Positions 24,210-31,935 of a stretch of DNA of 42,621 nt are shown in pieces. Source of the DNA: Methanocorpusculum sp. (GTDB taxonomy: Archaea; Halobacteriota; Methanomicrobia; Methanomicrobiales; Methanocorpusculaceae); contig DALTWF010000012.1 of the NCBI GenBank assembly GCA_029987235.1, positions 1 to 42,621 on the forward strand, read 5' to 3'. The translations under genes were made by a program, and so were the position numbers. Under the pieces are notes generated by a model that was not told the origin of the DNA, did not search any database, and saw nothing but the letters and a program-made list of their open reading frames with translations. Positions within the stretch are counted from its first letter, which is position 1; each line of letters starts with the position of its first letter.

Positions 24210-24539
24210 ATGACTAAACATTCATTTAGACATGAAATTACTACCTTTCATTTTGCCCCCGGTAATGATCCGGTAATTGTTTTGACTTTTAACACATCAA
24301 CCCTTCAATATGCGAGCATAAAGGTTCAGGGTAAGGTTAAAAAGATGAATGATGATTGTTCGGTTGGTATAGATATTACTGATGGTCAGACTTATATTAT
24401 CTCGTCTGCAGATTATTACCGTCCGGGCGATGAAGGGGAAGAAGTTACCGTTCGGATGAAAAATGCATATGCTGCGGGTGAGTCCGGAGCTGTCGATGCA
24501 TACGTTACGGTAGAAAAGGCGTATCGGGTGGTGGCATAA
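24210..24539 (+). CDS. Second small beta-rich protein, candidate virion component
   Basis: A 109-residue protein with strands HEITTFHF, PVIVLTFN, YASIKVQGKVKKM, CSVGIDITDGQTYIIS, EVTVRMKNAY and VDAYVTVEKAYRVV. GGAGGT precedes the ATG (about 24199-24204). Like its neighbour it lacks membrane segments and known motifs and may be a second coat or vertex protein. Its stop overlaps the next start by one base (TAATG), so the two are translationally coupled. Confidence 0.62.
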   Translation: MTKHSFRHEITTFHFAPGNDPVIVLTFNTSTLQYASIKVQGKVKKMNDDCSVGIDITDGQTYIISSADYYRPGDEGEEVTVRMKNAYAAGESGAVDAYVTVEKAYRVVA

Positions 24540-24880
24540 TGGTTAATGTTTCTTCTGAAACTATTTCCACTTATCCTAAATTAACAGTTGTATCTGTCGG
24601 TAAGGGTGTTGAGGGTGTAACTCTCGACACTTCCGCTTTAATGACGTTTCAGAAAGAGACAGATCCGGCTGTTAAGGAAGGTAATGATAAATATAATAAT
24701 TATGTTACCTGGATTACTTTTAAAGCGTGGCTGAAGGAAACATTCGGTTTAGATTTAGAAGCTGTTAAGAGCGGTGCTTCTTATATTCTGCCTAAGGCAG
24801 CCCTTGCTGTTTTAATGTGTTTGTGTATTCTGGCTGCAGGCGGTCTTGCGGTGAAGTCCTTTAAAAAGGTGGTATTTTGA
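24539..24880 (+). CDS. C-terminally membrane-anchored virion-type protein
   Basis: A 113-residue protein with a soluble N-terminal part (about 1-82) and one C-terminal membrane segment (about 84-107, YILPKAALAVLMCLCILAAG) followed by a basic end FKKVVF. The topology, with the soluble domain outside and a short basic tail inside, is seen in spike or coat proteins of enveloped and filamentous viruses. No family recognised. Its end overlaps the next gene's TTG start. Confidence 0.66.
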   Translation: MVNVSSETISTYPKLTVVSVGKGVEGVTLDTSALMTFQKETDPAVKEGNDKYNNYVTWITFKAWLKETFGLDLEAVKSGASYILPKAALAVLMCLCILAAGGLAVKSFKKVVF

Positions 24881-26055
24881 GCGAAAATAAAAATTCACAA
24901 AAGAATCAGGGTTTTTTAGGAATCCTGTTTGCAGGTGGTCTTGCAGCGGCTGCTTATTATCTTTGGAAGAAAGTTAGCGGCGGTTCTGATGATGTTATTG
25001 ATTCATCAGTGAATAATCCGTATCAGGATTCTATAATTGATTCTGATAATCAAAATCAGCAGAAAACTATTATTTCCGGCGGTTCTTCTGTTCCGGTTTA
25101 TGAGCCATCGCAGAAGATAGTTTCTCCGGTGTCGGTAACTCCTGCGGTTACGGCTGTTAATCCGTCTTATGTAACTCCTACTGTTACGGTTGTAAATCCG
25201 GTTACTAAGTCTACTTCGGAGCCGGTTACTATTATCGGTGATAGTTCTTCAGATACTGCGGCGGGAACTTCTGCATCTGCTGCCCGGCAGTATCTGCAGG
25301 ATTTACATAGTATTAATACTGTGCCTGTAACGGTCGCTTCTACGTCTGTTTATCAGGCTAATTCAGGTAAATCTGTTGATATGTCGGTTACTCCGGCGTC
25401 AGATTTGGCGGCGTATAATGCGGCTATGAATGCACGGGGTTCTGCTGTTTCCGGTGAAACTGCAGTATATGATGCTGTAAATGGTACTCGTGGTATTACT
25501 GTTACTGATGCTAACGGTAAAATTTATGAAGGCGGGCAGTCTACAGCATCGGCTAATGAAGTAAATCAGGCGGCGGCAACTCGTGCGGCGCAGGCTGCGG
25601 TTGCTGTTATTCGGAAGGAAGAAACTAAGCAGGCGGCTTATAATTCCATGGCGTCTAAGCTGGGAGTTTCGGTCAGTGATTATTCAGCTGCATCAGCTCT
25701 CGGTACTGTTACGGGTGCGAAGTCCGGGAAGGTAGTTTATAAAGATTCAAGTGGGGTAGAGCATATTTATACCCCTTCTTCTTCTTCTGGTAATTTGGGT
25801 TCTGCGGTTGTTGCGCAGGCGCAGAATAAATTATCTTCTTCGAAGTCGTTCGGTTCTTCTTCTTCGAAGTCGTCCGGTTCTGCAGTTAATTCTTTAATGA
25901 ATTCTAAGTATAGTTCTGTTGTGAAAACTTCGGGCGGAAGTTCTGGTAGTTCTTCTTCGAAGTCGTCAGGTTCTGGAAGTAGTTCAAGTTCTGGTAGTAA
26001 AACTGTTCAAAATGGTTCAACGACTACGACAACTTCCCGACCGTTTTATCATTGA
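24877..26055 (+). CDS. Large Ser/Gly/Thr-rich membrane-anchored protein
   Basis: A 392-residue protein starting at TTG (24877), supported by AGGTGG (24867-24872) and overlap with the preceding TGA. A single membrane segment lies near the N-terminus (about 13-31). The long outer part is Ser/Thr/Ala/Val-rich with proline-containing repeats (such as VTPAVTAVNPSY and VTPTVTVVNPVT) and ends in Ser/Gly runs (GSSGSSSSKSSGSGSSSSSG). It resembles extended stalk or adhesion proteins. As the second-longest structural gene it is a candidate spike stalk. Low-complexity runs may vary in length. Confidence 0.68.
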   Translation: MSENKNSQKNQGFLGILFAGGLAAAAYYLWKKVSGGSDDVIDSSVNNPYQDSIIDSDNQNQQKTIISGGSSVPVYEPSQKIVSPVSVTPAVTAVNPSYVTPTVTVVNPVTKSTSEPVTIIGDSSSDTAAGTSASAARQYLQDLHSINTVPVTVASTSVYQANSGKSVDMSVTPASDLAAYNAAMNARGSAVSGETAVYDAVNGTRGITVTDANGKIYEGGQSTASANEVNQAAATRAAQAAVAVIRKEETKQAAYNSMASKLGVSVSDYSAASALGTVTGAKSGKVVYKDSSGVEHIYTPSSSSGNLGSAVVAQAQNKLSSSKSFGSSSSKSSGSAVNSLMNSKYSSVVKTSGGSSGSSSSKSSGSGSSSSSGSKTVQNGSTTTTTSRPFYH

Positions 26056-26065
26056 GGTTATATAA

Positions 26066-27265
26066 ATGCCAGTAATTTATCAGGACGTAACGTCCGAAAT
26101 TGAAAAAACTATGCCGGCTCTGCATGCATCACGTCATGCAGCTGGTGCTGCTGATGCGATAACTCCGGCTGCTATTGGTGCGGCTACTTCAGGTCATACT
26201 CATGTTCCGGCTGATATTGGAGCTGCGGCTGTTGTGCATACTCACGGCGGCAGTGATATTATCAGCGGTGTATTATCGTCTGACGTATTACCGATTGCAT
26301 CCGGTGCCGCGCTTGGTGTCGTTAAGGTTGGATCCGGTCTGGGTATAACTGCAGACGGTACAATATCTGCATATGGTGAGGGTGCAGCTCATGCTGATAC
26401 TCATGCTATAGGGGGTATTGACGCAATTTCCCCGGCAGATATTGGAGCTGCGAGCACATCTCATGCCGCATCGCACGCAGACGGCGGAAGCGATGAGATA
26501 AGCATAGACGCAAGTCAGATTACCGCGGGAACTATCGCAAGTGCGAGATTGCCTGCTGCGACGTGGAATACTGCCGGAGTCATTACTGCGTTGAGGTCTG
26601 CTCAGAATTTGTATGTGTCTACTACGGGCAGTGATACTACAGGGGACGGTACAAGCGCAAATCCGTTTGCTACAGTTAACAAGGCATTATCGTTAGTTTC
26701 TCCGTTTGCGTCTGAATATGCAACTGTTTATGTTGCGGCTGGTACATATACGGAAGATGTACTATGCAGATTTAAGCAGTTTGTAAACCTGAATTTTCAG
26801 GGAGATGTTACGATTAATGGCACTATGCAGTTTGTGAATTGTAATGCCGTTTCGATTACTTCGTCTAATACATCACCCCTGCATGTCCTAACTATATCTA
26901 ATAGTAGTAATGTCGGCTATATTTTTGTAAATAATTGTAGGGCCATTGAGTTTTCACATTTAGAGTTACATCTGTATTCTGCTGTTAATAATTCCGGTGT
27001 TGGCATACAATCTATCGTAAACAGTGTCGTTAATTTGTATGATAATGTGGTTTTAAAAGGAAGTAGATTACGCGAGATATTACAAGTGACTCGGGGTAGT
27101 AAAGTTAGTGTTAAGACGTCTATTGAGGGTAATGGTAACTGTGGTATTGGAGTTAAGGCTGCGGGTGGTGCACTGATATTATATACAGGCGCTGTTAATT
27201 GCACTACAGAGTATTCCCGTTCAGACAGTTCGTTGATTGTTAAGTCAGGAGCAGTACAAACATGA
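26066..27265 (+). CDS. Fibre-like protein with His/Gly repeats and a beta-helix domain
   Basis: A 399-residue protein in two parts. Residues 1-165 carry four repeats of the type HAxxHAxGGxDxIxPxxIGAA with interspersed HTH, as in tail-fibre and receptor-binding proteins of phages. Residues 180-399 begin NLYVSTTGSDTTGDGTSANPFATVNKAL, the classic start of a right-handed parallel beta-helix (pectate-lyase-like), with repeated short strands after it. It would bind or degrade a surface glycan on the host cell. GAGGT before the ATG is a strong site. Its end overlaps the next gene as ATGA. Confidence 0.82.
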   Translation: MPVIYQDVTSEIEKTMPALHASRHAAGAADAITPAAIGAATSGHTHVPADIGAAAVVHTHGGSDIISGVLSSDVLPIASGAALGVVKVGSGLGITADGTISAYGEGAAHADTHAIGGIDAISPADIGAASTSHAASHADGGSDEISIDASQITAGTIASARLPAATWNTAGVITALRSAQNLYVSTTGSDTTGDGTSANPFATVNKALSLVSPFASEYATVYVAAGTYTEDVLCRFKQFVNLNFQGDVTINGTMQFVNCNAVSITSSNTSPLHVLTISNSSNVGYIFVNNCRAIEFSHLELHLYSAVNNSGVGIQSIVNSVVNLYDNVVLKGSRLREILQVTRGSKVSVKTSIEGNGNCGIGVKAAGGALILYTGAVNCTTEYSRSDSSLIVKSGAVQT

Positions 27266-27537
27266 AATTAAAGATTGATGGCGAATGTTTCGCCGATATT
27301 GAAACCGGTACTCCGGTTGAATTTGCGGTAGCAACTCGGACTACCGATACAGTACGTCTTTATGATAATTCTGTAGAAATTGCATCTTTCGGCGGTATCT
27401 CGGATATTTCCGCGTATGTTCTTGAGGGTGGTGATTGGACGTCTGCACCGCAGACGATACAGGAAATCCTTGCACAGATGCAAGCTGACAACGCTGACCG
27501 CGATGAACTCATCGCCGAACTTCTGGAGGGAGAATAA
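27262..27537 (+). CDS. Fibre-associated hypothetical protein
   Basis: A 91-residue acidic protein with strands (KLKIDGECFADIETG, PVEFAVATR, VRLYDN, VEIASFGGISDISAYVL) and a C-terminal helix (IQEILAQMQADNADRDELIAELLEGE). Its position directly after the fibre gene, sharing ATGA, resembles the small chaperone or connector genes downstream of phage fibre genes. Function is inferred from position only. Confidence 0.6.
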   Translation: MKLKIDGECFADIETGTPVEFAVATRTTDTVRLYDNSVEIASFGGISDISAYVLEGGDWTSAPQTIQEILAQMQADNADRDELIAELLEGE

Positions 27538-27696
27538 ATGCCGATAACTACAAAAGGTAAACTGTATGCACGTCTTGTGCATGACGGCAAACGGGTTTAC
27601 CCCTATGAAATACCGAGCGAGTTAATCCGCGATACGTACGATAGTTATACCGATTACTACCATTTTGAGCCGGAGTTAGTGCCGCCTAATGATTAA
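27538..27696 (+). CDS. Small hypothetical protein (52 residues)
   Basis: A frame starting ATG at 27538 directly after the previous stop, with GGAGGG (about 27525-27530) before it. Begins PITTKGKLYARLVHDGKRVY and is rich in Tyr and acidic residues (DTYDSYTDYYHFEPE). It was too short for many gene finders but has a good ribosome site and fits the operon. No family recognised. Confidence 0.6.
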   Translation: MPITTKGKLYARLVHDGKRVYPYEIPSELIRDTYDSYTDYYHFEPELVPPND

Positions 27697-27708
27697 TGAG
27701 GTTTTGTC

Positions 27709-27882
27709 ATGATAGAATCTTTACCCGGTTTTGAAATATTCGCGGTTATTATAACCGCGGGTATTTTTGGTATAGTTTTAGATTTGGAGTTTAAGATTTC
27801 CAAATTAATGACTAAACAGTCGCTCTGCGCTGTTTGTCCGGTGCGTGATGGTACGACATCGCCAAATACGGAGGTAAAATAA
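27709..27882 (+). CDS. Small membrane protein (57 residues)
   Basis: ATG 27709 to TAA 27882, preceded by GAGG (27698-27701). One N-terminal hydrophobic segment (FEIFAVIITAGIFGIVLDL, about 8-26) is followed by a CAVC motif and a polar tail. Its stop overlaps the next start by one base (TAATG). It pairs with the following membrane protein; together they resemble holin-type or egress membrane pairs, but this is only a guess from size and position. Confidence 0.6.
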   Translation: MIESLPGFEIFAVIITAGIFGIVLDLEFKISKLMTKQSLCAVCPVRDGTTSPNTEVK

Positions 27883-28160
27883 TGGATGCTGCGGTTATTG
27901 TTTTGCTCTGCGTTGTTTGTGCAGGTCTGGGCGGTTTGCTGGCGTGGCTGGTTATGCGCTTCGGTTCCGCGGCTCTGCAGAGTATTGTTCCGTATATCGT
28001 GGCGTTTGTGGCTGATGCGGTTGAAGCGTTTAAGGACGGACAACTGACGCATGCGGAAGCGCAGGCACTTATTGCACGCGGTCAGCAGATTTTAAATCAG
28101 CTGGTAAGCATTGGGCAGGCTGAAAGATGTGATGGGAAGGCGGAAGAGGTGAAGGAGTAA
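27882..28160 (+). CDS. Membrane protein with charged C-terminus, holin-like topology
   Basis: A 92-residue protein with one or two hydrophobic segments (about 3-27, VIVLLCVVCAGLGGLLAWLV, and a weaker one at 32-48) and an acidic, amphipathic C-terminal helix (FKDGQLTHAEAQALIARGQQ and on). Starts on TAATG after the previous gene. The topology is like small phage holins or virion membrane proteins. No archaeal egress family can be named from the sequence. Confidence 0.6.
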   Translation: MDAAVIVLLCVVCAGLGGLLAWLVMRFGSAALQSIVPYIVAFVADAVEAFKDGQLTHAEAQALIARGQQILNQLVSIGQAERCDGKAEEVKE

Positions 28161-28507
28161 TGTATAATTTACGTTTTCCGTCTGATGTAGAGAATATGCT
28201 GTTGGAATTAGGATATTATAAATTTAAATTTCCTCATCAAAGGAGGGGAGAACTTGTTTGTAGGGATTTTGCTAAATGGGCTATAAAACGTTCAAAATCA
28301 AGTTTAACTGATTTATTTGATTTGTTTTATGCTGTTGCTACTGAATCTGCAAATATTGTTCGGGGTTTTTGGTATCCGCTTCGCGGTGATGCTTATGGTT
28401 GTCATAATTATGAGATAACCGCCCGGGCGGCTCCCGGTTTGATGCTTAATTTGGTTCCGGTTCGTCCGTCTGGCTGTGTGTATATTCGTTTAGATGAGGT
28501 GAATTAA
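28160..28507 (+). CDS. Hypothetical provirus protein
   Basis: A 115-residue soluble protein, MYNLRFPSDVENMLLELGYY at its start, with basic patches (HQRRG, AIKRSKSS). No family recognised. GAGGTGAAGGAG upstream gives a strong ribosome site. Overlaps neighbours by one base on each side (TAATG). Confidence 0.6.
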   Translation: MYNLRFPSDVENMLLELGYYKFKFPHQRRGELVCRDFAKWAIKRSKSSLTDLFDLFYAVATESANIVRGFWYPLRGDAYGCHNYEITARAAPGLMLNLVPVRPSGCVYIRLDEVN

Positions 28508-28812
28508 TGTTAATTCAGGGAGATTTGGCAACTGCAAAGCATTTATCTACATTACCATTTTTTTATAGTAGTAATATTCGTGCTGCAGCTGGTGATGCAT
28601 CATTAAATGTCTGTGGTGTTTGGCGTGCGTTTGAGGTACAAGCTCTGAAAGAGATAGCAAAAGGCAAATTTAGTTTAAAACGTGGTAAGGCATTTGGCGT
28701 TTGGCATGTTTGGACGTTAATAGAAAATCAAAATTTTGTATTTTTGTTTGTAAAGTCTACACGCGGCGGTAAGTCGGGTTATCATATTATTTATGAGCCT
28801 TGGCATAAGTAA
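28507..28812 (+). CDS. Last gene of the provirus operon, hypothetical
   Basis: A 101-residue soluble protein, basic overall, with strands YHIIYEPWH and FVFLFVKSTRGG near its end. Coupled with the preceding gene by TAATG, so the two may act as a pair (for example a small toxin/immunity or host-takeover pair, purely by position). T-rich codon use matches the provirus, not the host gene that follows. A hairpin terminator starts at its stop codon. Confidence 0.58.
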   Translation: MLIQGDLATAKHLSTLPFFYSSNIRAAAGDASLNVCGVWRAFEVQALKEIAKGKFSLKRGKAFGVWHVWTLIENQNFVFLFVKSTRGGKSGYHIIYEPWHK

Positions 28813-28850
28813 GAGAAAATGTTTTTTGTTTTGAAAAACAAATTCTCTTT
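28811..28850 (+). terminator. Terminator at the right end of the provirus
   Basis: AAGAGAA (28811-28817) pairs with TTCTCTT (28843-28849), followed by TTTAT; the interior also has GTTTTTT against AAAAAC. It begins at the last provirus stop codon and fits a transcription end. Confidence 0.6.
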
Positions 28851-28897
28851 TATGGTAGATATTGAATTTTAATTCGTTCTTTTTATTATCTTTCAGT

Positions 28898-28913
28898 GCA
28901 AATATTTATTTGC
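28898..28913. promoter_or_regulatory. TATA-like palindrome upstream of a small host gene
   Basis: GCAAAT-ATTT-ATTTGC is a perfect inverted repeat. AAATATTTAT within it lies about 27 bp before the ATG at 28936, giving a probable leaderless promoter. It is also the only place that resembles the left boundary (CAAAyATTTATT), so it may have been the insertion site. Both readings are uncertain. Confidence 0.4.
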
Positions 28914-28935
28914 TAATAACGCTATACTATGAAAT

Positions 28936-29133
28936 ATGAAAAATGTAAAGACCTCTGTTGATGAGAACGGCATTCTTACCATCAAGATTGACCTGAACAA
29001 AGAATTCGGTCCGTCCAAGTCCGGAAAGACCATCACTATCGGTTCCACCCTCGGAAACAAACCGGTTTCCCGCAAGTACCCCGAAATCAGAGTCGGTGTA
29101 AACGTCTACAAGAAAAACGATAAGGCGGAATAA
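28936..29133 (+). CDS. Small conserved-looking host protein (65 residues)
   Basis: A 65-residue basic protein with a SGKTITIGSTLGNKPVSRKY segment and strands at both ends. Its codon use (many C-ending codons) matches the host and not the provirus, so I place it outside. Starts ATG 28936; the alternative ATG 28929 runs into a stop. I cannot name the family, but the pattern ILTIKIDLNKEFGPSKSGKT suggests a small single-domain beta protein. Function unknown. Confidence 0.6.
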   Translation: MKNVKTSVDENGILTIKIDLNKEFGPSKSGKTITIGSTLGNKPVSRKYPEIRVGVNVYKKNDKAE

Positions 29134-29178
29134 ATTAATTCCCTCCTTATTCGTCACTCTTTTCAAAAAATTCCAGTT

Positions 29179-29853
29179 ATGCGTCCGTATATTATTATTA
29201 ATGCGGCAATGAGTCTTGACGGCAAACTTGCCACACGCATGCGCAGACAGACCAAAATTTCAGGTCCTGAAGACTTCGCACGTGTCGACCGGCTTCGTGC
29301 AGAATGTGATGCAGTTATGGTTGGAATCGGAACGGTTTTTTCCGATGACCCCTCGCTTCGTCTGAAAAATGAAGACCTTGAATCCGCGCGCGCGGCCGAG
29401 GGAAAAGACCTGCACCCTATGCGCGTTGTCATTGACTCAAAGGCACGGATGCCTGCAGATTCAGATATGTTCAAAAAGGGAAAAGGAAAAGTTGTCATTA
29501 TCACCTGCGAAAATGCAGATGAAAAGGCGTGTGTCAATCTTAGTTCCCGCGCAACCGTACTGAAGGCAGGGTGCGGCAAAGTCGACCTGGCGCTTGCAAT
29601 GGAAAAACTGGGAGAACTGGGCGTAAAAAAACTCATGGTCGAAGGTGGCGCAACACTTCTCTGGTCAATGATGAGCGAGCGCCTCTTTGACGAAATCAGA
29701 ATTTATGTAGGTGCTTTGATAATCGGAGGGCGGGATGCTCCCACATTTGCAGACGGCGAAGGATTTGTCAACCCCGAGGATTTCACACGTCTGACCTTAA
29801 AGAGCGCAGAAAAAATTGATGACGGTATTCTGCTTACCTGGATGAAAAAGTAA
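29179..29853 (+). CDS. 2,5-diamino-6-ribosylamino-4(3H)-pyrimidinone 5'-phosphate reductase
   Basis: A 224-residue RibD C-terminal-type reductase of riboflavin (and F420) precursor synthesis. Key pieces are INAAMSLDGKLAT (about 7-19), DAVMVGIGTVFSDDPSL (NADPH loop, about 44-60) and VEGGATLLWSMM (about 155-166). In archaea this enzyme acts before deamination, unlike the bacterial fused RibD. Length matches the archaeal monofunctional form. The adjacent genes are not of the riboflavin pathway. Confidence 0.92.
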   Translation: MRPYIIINAAMSLDGKLATRMRRQTKISGPEDFARVDRLRAECDAVMVGIGTVFSDDPSLRLKNEDLESARAAEGKDLHPMRVVIDSKARMPADSDMFKKGKGKVVIITCENADEKACVNLSSRATVLKAGCGKVDLALAMEKLGELGVKKLMVEGGATLLWSMMSERLFDEIRIYVGALIIGGRDAPTFADGEGFVNPEDFTRLTLKSAEKIDDGILLTWMKK

Positions 29854-29887
29854 ATACTGATATCAAATCAGAATAAAAACTGTTTAG

Positions 29888-30667
29888 ATGACTGGGGAGA
29901 AAAAAAGCGTACCGGCGAAAACGGTTGAGATTGCACGCAATATTGCATATCTCTTGGGCCCTCTTGCAGGATTCGGGCTTCTAATTATATTCCTCCTCAT
30001 ACTCTTTCCACCGCTTCCGGGTGAGGTGCCGCCCGGCATGCAGTGGATTGTTCTCGTTCTCCTGATATGTGCTTATATTGTCCCGCCTTTCGGAAAGGAA
30101 ACAATTATTCCCGCCATGCTTTTCGGCGAAAACATCCAGCATCTGCTTGCTGACGTTTTCCACTTAAGCATTGATACTTCGTCAATTTCCGGCTATCCGA
30201 TATGGGTAATTCTTCTGTGCATTGTTGGGATTGATATTTTAGTATCAGCATTTATTACGCTGAACTTCGGTCTGCTTTTAAAAATCCCGGTGGTCGGCCC
30301 GTGGCTTCGTTGGATTATGCGCTCTGCACAAAAAGTAATGGAAAAACGCCCGTGGATTGAGAGTCTGTCAAGCGCAGGGCTTCTTATTTTCATGTATATT
30401 CCACTACAAGGCTCCGGCGCTATGACGACATCAGTAATCGCACGGCTATTGGGGTACAAACCGGTTCATGCAATCGGTCTTGTAGCTTTGGGAAGCATTC
30501 TATCTTCAATCACGGTGATTTTCGGGTTTTCGATTATTATCGAAACATGGAAGATCAATCCGCTGTTCGGTATTTTAGTGGCATTGGCAATACTTGGGGC
30601 AATTATCATTATTGCATATTTCTGGAACAGATTTACTCGGAGATTCCTCAAGCCTGAAAACTTATAA
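29888..30667 (+). CDS. Small multidrug export-family membrane protein
   Basis: A 259-residue protein with about six hydrophobic segments. The stretches PPFGKETIIPAMLFG, GPWLRWIMRSAQKVMEKRPWIE and IPLQGSGAMTTSVIARLLGYKP are characteristic of the Sm_multidrug_ex family (putative small multidrug export proteins). Its true substrate is not known. It lies 34 bp after the riboflavin reductase gene and converges on a TetR-family regulator whose stop is 49 bp away; TetR proteins often regulate exporters, but here the genes are not divergent. Confidence 0.8.
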   Translation: MTGEKKSVPAKTVEIARNIAYLLGPLAGFGLLIIFLLILFPPLPGEVPPGMQWIVLVLLICAYIVPPFGKETIIPAMLFGENIQHLLADVFHLSIDTSSISGYPIWVILLCIVGIDILVSAFITLNFGLLLKIPVVGPWLRWIMRSAQKVMEKRPWIESLSSAGLLIFMYIPLQGSGAMTTSVIARLLGYKPVHAIGLVALGSILSSITVIFGFSIIIETWKINPLFGILVALAILGAIIIIAYFWNRFTRRFLKPENL

Positions 30668-30716
30668 CCGATTTTTCAAACCATATCCAGTAAAATAGAA
30701 GAAAATTGAAGAATAA

Positions 30717-31313
30717 TTATTTGTAGCCGGTTTCATGTACCCATGCATTGGATACATTGGTAATTTCAGCCATAATTCTGCCAAATTCTTCCGGACTTTC
30801 GCGTTCTTTTTTGCTAAGCCATACCTGCATAACAAGGAAATGAGTGTAATTCAGGTACTTGAGATACTCAGTTGGAATGCCGGAATGCTTTTCTATTTCG
30901 ATTAATTTTTTGTTGGTAGTATGGAAACCGTTCCAGAGAAGGTCACGTACTTCCTGCTGAAAATGTACGCTGCCGTTTTTACCAAGGAGTACCTGGGCAG
31001 GCCGAAGGTTCTTTTCAAAATAGGTGAAGAGTGCAAGTACTTTGGCATTTGCAGATTCACGGTTGTTTCCGGGATATTTTGCAGAGACAACAGCTTTAAT
31101 TTCATCCTTCATCTGCATTTCAATAGCTGTGAGAAGATCATGTTTGGTAGTGTAATGTTTGTAAAAAGTTGCTCTTCCGGTTCCGGCTTCTTCTGCAATG
31201 TCTTTTATGGTAATCGAATCAAAGCCGTTTCTGTCTATCAGTTCTAATAGTGCGCTGCGTAGTTTTGCTTCTGCGTTTATATATCTTCTGTCTGATTTGT
31301 TAGTTTCATGCAT
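30717..31313 (-). CDS. TetR/AcrR-family transcriptional regulator
   Basis: A 198-residue regulator. The N-terminal helix-turn-helix is LIDRNGFDSITIKDIAEEAGTGRATFYKHYTTK, reading about residues 22-54 with the usual GTGRATFYKHY recognition helix. The remainder is the all-helical ligand/dimer domain. It would bind as a dimer and release DNA on binding a small molecule. The target may be the neighbouring exporter. The upstream region (31314-31464) contains AT-rich GATTAGTTTACTATATGTC, which may hold its own operator. Confidence 0.88.
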   Translation of the reverse strand: MHETNKSDRRYINAEAKLRSALLELIDRNGFDSITIKDIAEEAGTGRATFYKHYTTKHDLLTAIEMQMKDEIKAVVSAKYPGNNRESANAKVLALFTYFEKNLRPAQVLLGKNGSVHFQQEVRDLLWNGFHTTNKKLIEIEKHSGIPTEYLKYLNYTHFLVMQVWLSKKERESPEEFGRIMAEITNVSNAWVHETGYK

Positions 31314-31464
31314 ACTATCATTCTCAGTGGGTGGAAAGATTAGTTTACTATATGTCTATTAGTCAAGGTTAATAAATATTGCGGAGTTGGCAAATAAAAT
31401 TGAACAGTTCTGCCCTGAAATTGAACAAAAAGGAAGAAATGTCCTTTTTTAAAAAAAAGAGTAA

Positions 31465-31935
31465 TCAGATATATTCCCCTAAATCCATTTCACGGGTAAT
31501 TACTGCATCGCAGAATGCACAACGGTAACCGCGCGGATGAGTAACAAATTTCGTTTCCACCGGTTCTTTGGTGTTTGTTATACAGTTTGGATTCGGACAG
31601 GTGATAACCCCGCAGATTTCCTGCGGGATTTCAACCGCTTTTTTCTCAACAATTTTGAAATCACGTACGATACTTATAGTTGCATCCGGAGCAATAAGAG
31701 CTATTCTGTCCACTTCTTCCTTGGATAACTCGCGGTCTTCAATTTTTACCAGGTCTTTTCTTCCGCCGCGTGAACTGGTTACATTGCAGGCAAGAGTGAA
31801 ACGGGTCAGGACACCCTGCTGCAGTCCCAATATACGCAGTACAACCATTCCCTGTCCAGGAGTGATATGATCGATTACCGTACCGCTCTTAATCGGAGAA
31901 ATTACAATTCCCTGTGAAATATCAAGATGTTTCAT
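31465..31935 (-). CDS. pyrI: Aspartate carbamoyltransferase regulatory chain
   Basis: A 156-residue regulatory subunit. The N-terminal allosteric domain begins LDISQGIVISPIKSGTVIDHI. The C-terminal zinc domain has CPNPNC (Cys pair) and CAFC, giving the Cys4 zinc site that contacts the catalytic trimer. It binds nucleotides to tune pyrimidine synthesis. Start overlaps the pyrB stop by 4 bp (ATGA), so the two chains are made in a coupled manner. Confidence 0.96.
   Translation of the reverse strand: MKHLDISQGIVISPIKSGTVIDHITPGQGMVVLRILGLQQGVLTRFTLACNVTSSRGGRKDLVKIEDRELSKEEVDRIALIAPDATISIVRDFKIVEKKAVEIPQEICGVITCPNPNCITNTKEPVETKFVTHPRGYRCAFCDAVITREMDLGEYI

Larger units (their letters stand above)
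17250..28850. mobile_element. Integrated element (provirus-like), about 11.6 kb
   Basis: Bounds are approximate. The left side is set by the integrase gene and a TTGGGG/CCCCAA hairpin (17264-17282), the right side by the last co-directional gene and its terminator. Evidence for one element: a tyrosine integrase at one end; RHH regulator with divergent promoters; about 20 small, overlapping plus-strand genes; a rolling-circle Rep with a hairpin cluster; phage-type methyltransferase; fibre-like and membrane structural genes; and T-ending codon use unlike the flanking host genes. No terminase, portal, tail or packaging P-loop ATPase was seen. I found no convincing attL/attR pair; the best is CAAACATTTATT (17290-17301) against CAAATATTTATT (28899-28910). 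Confidence 0.85.

Noticed and set aside
28936..29133. Inclusion of the 65-residue gene in the provirus
   Set aside because: C-ending codon use, its own TATA box, and the terminator before it argue that it is a host gene.
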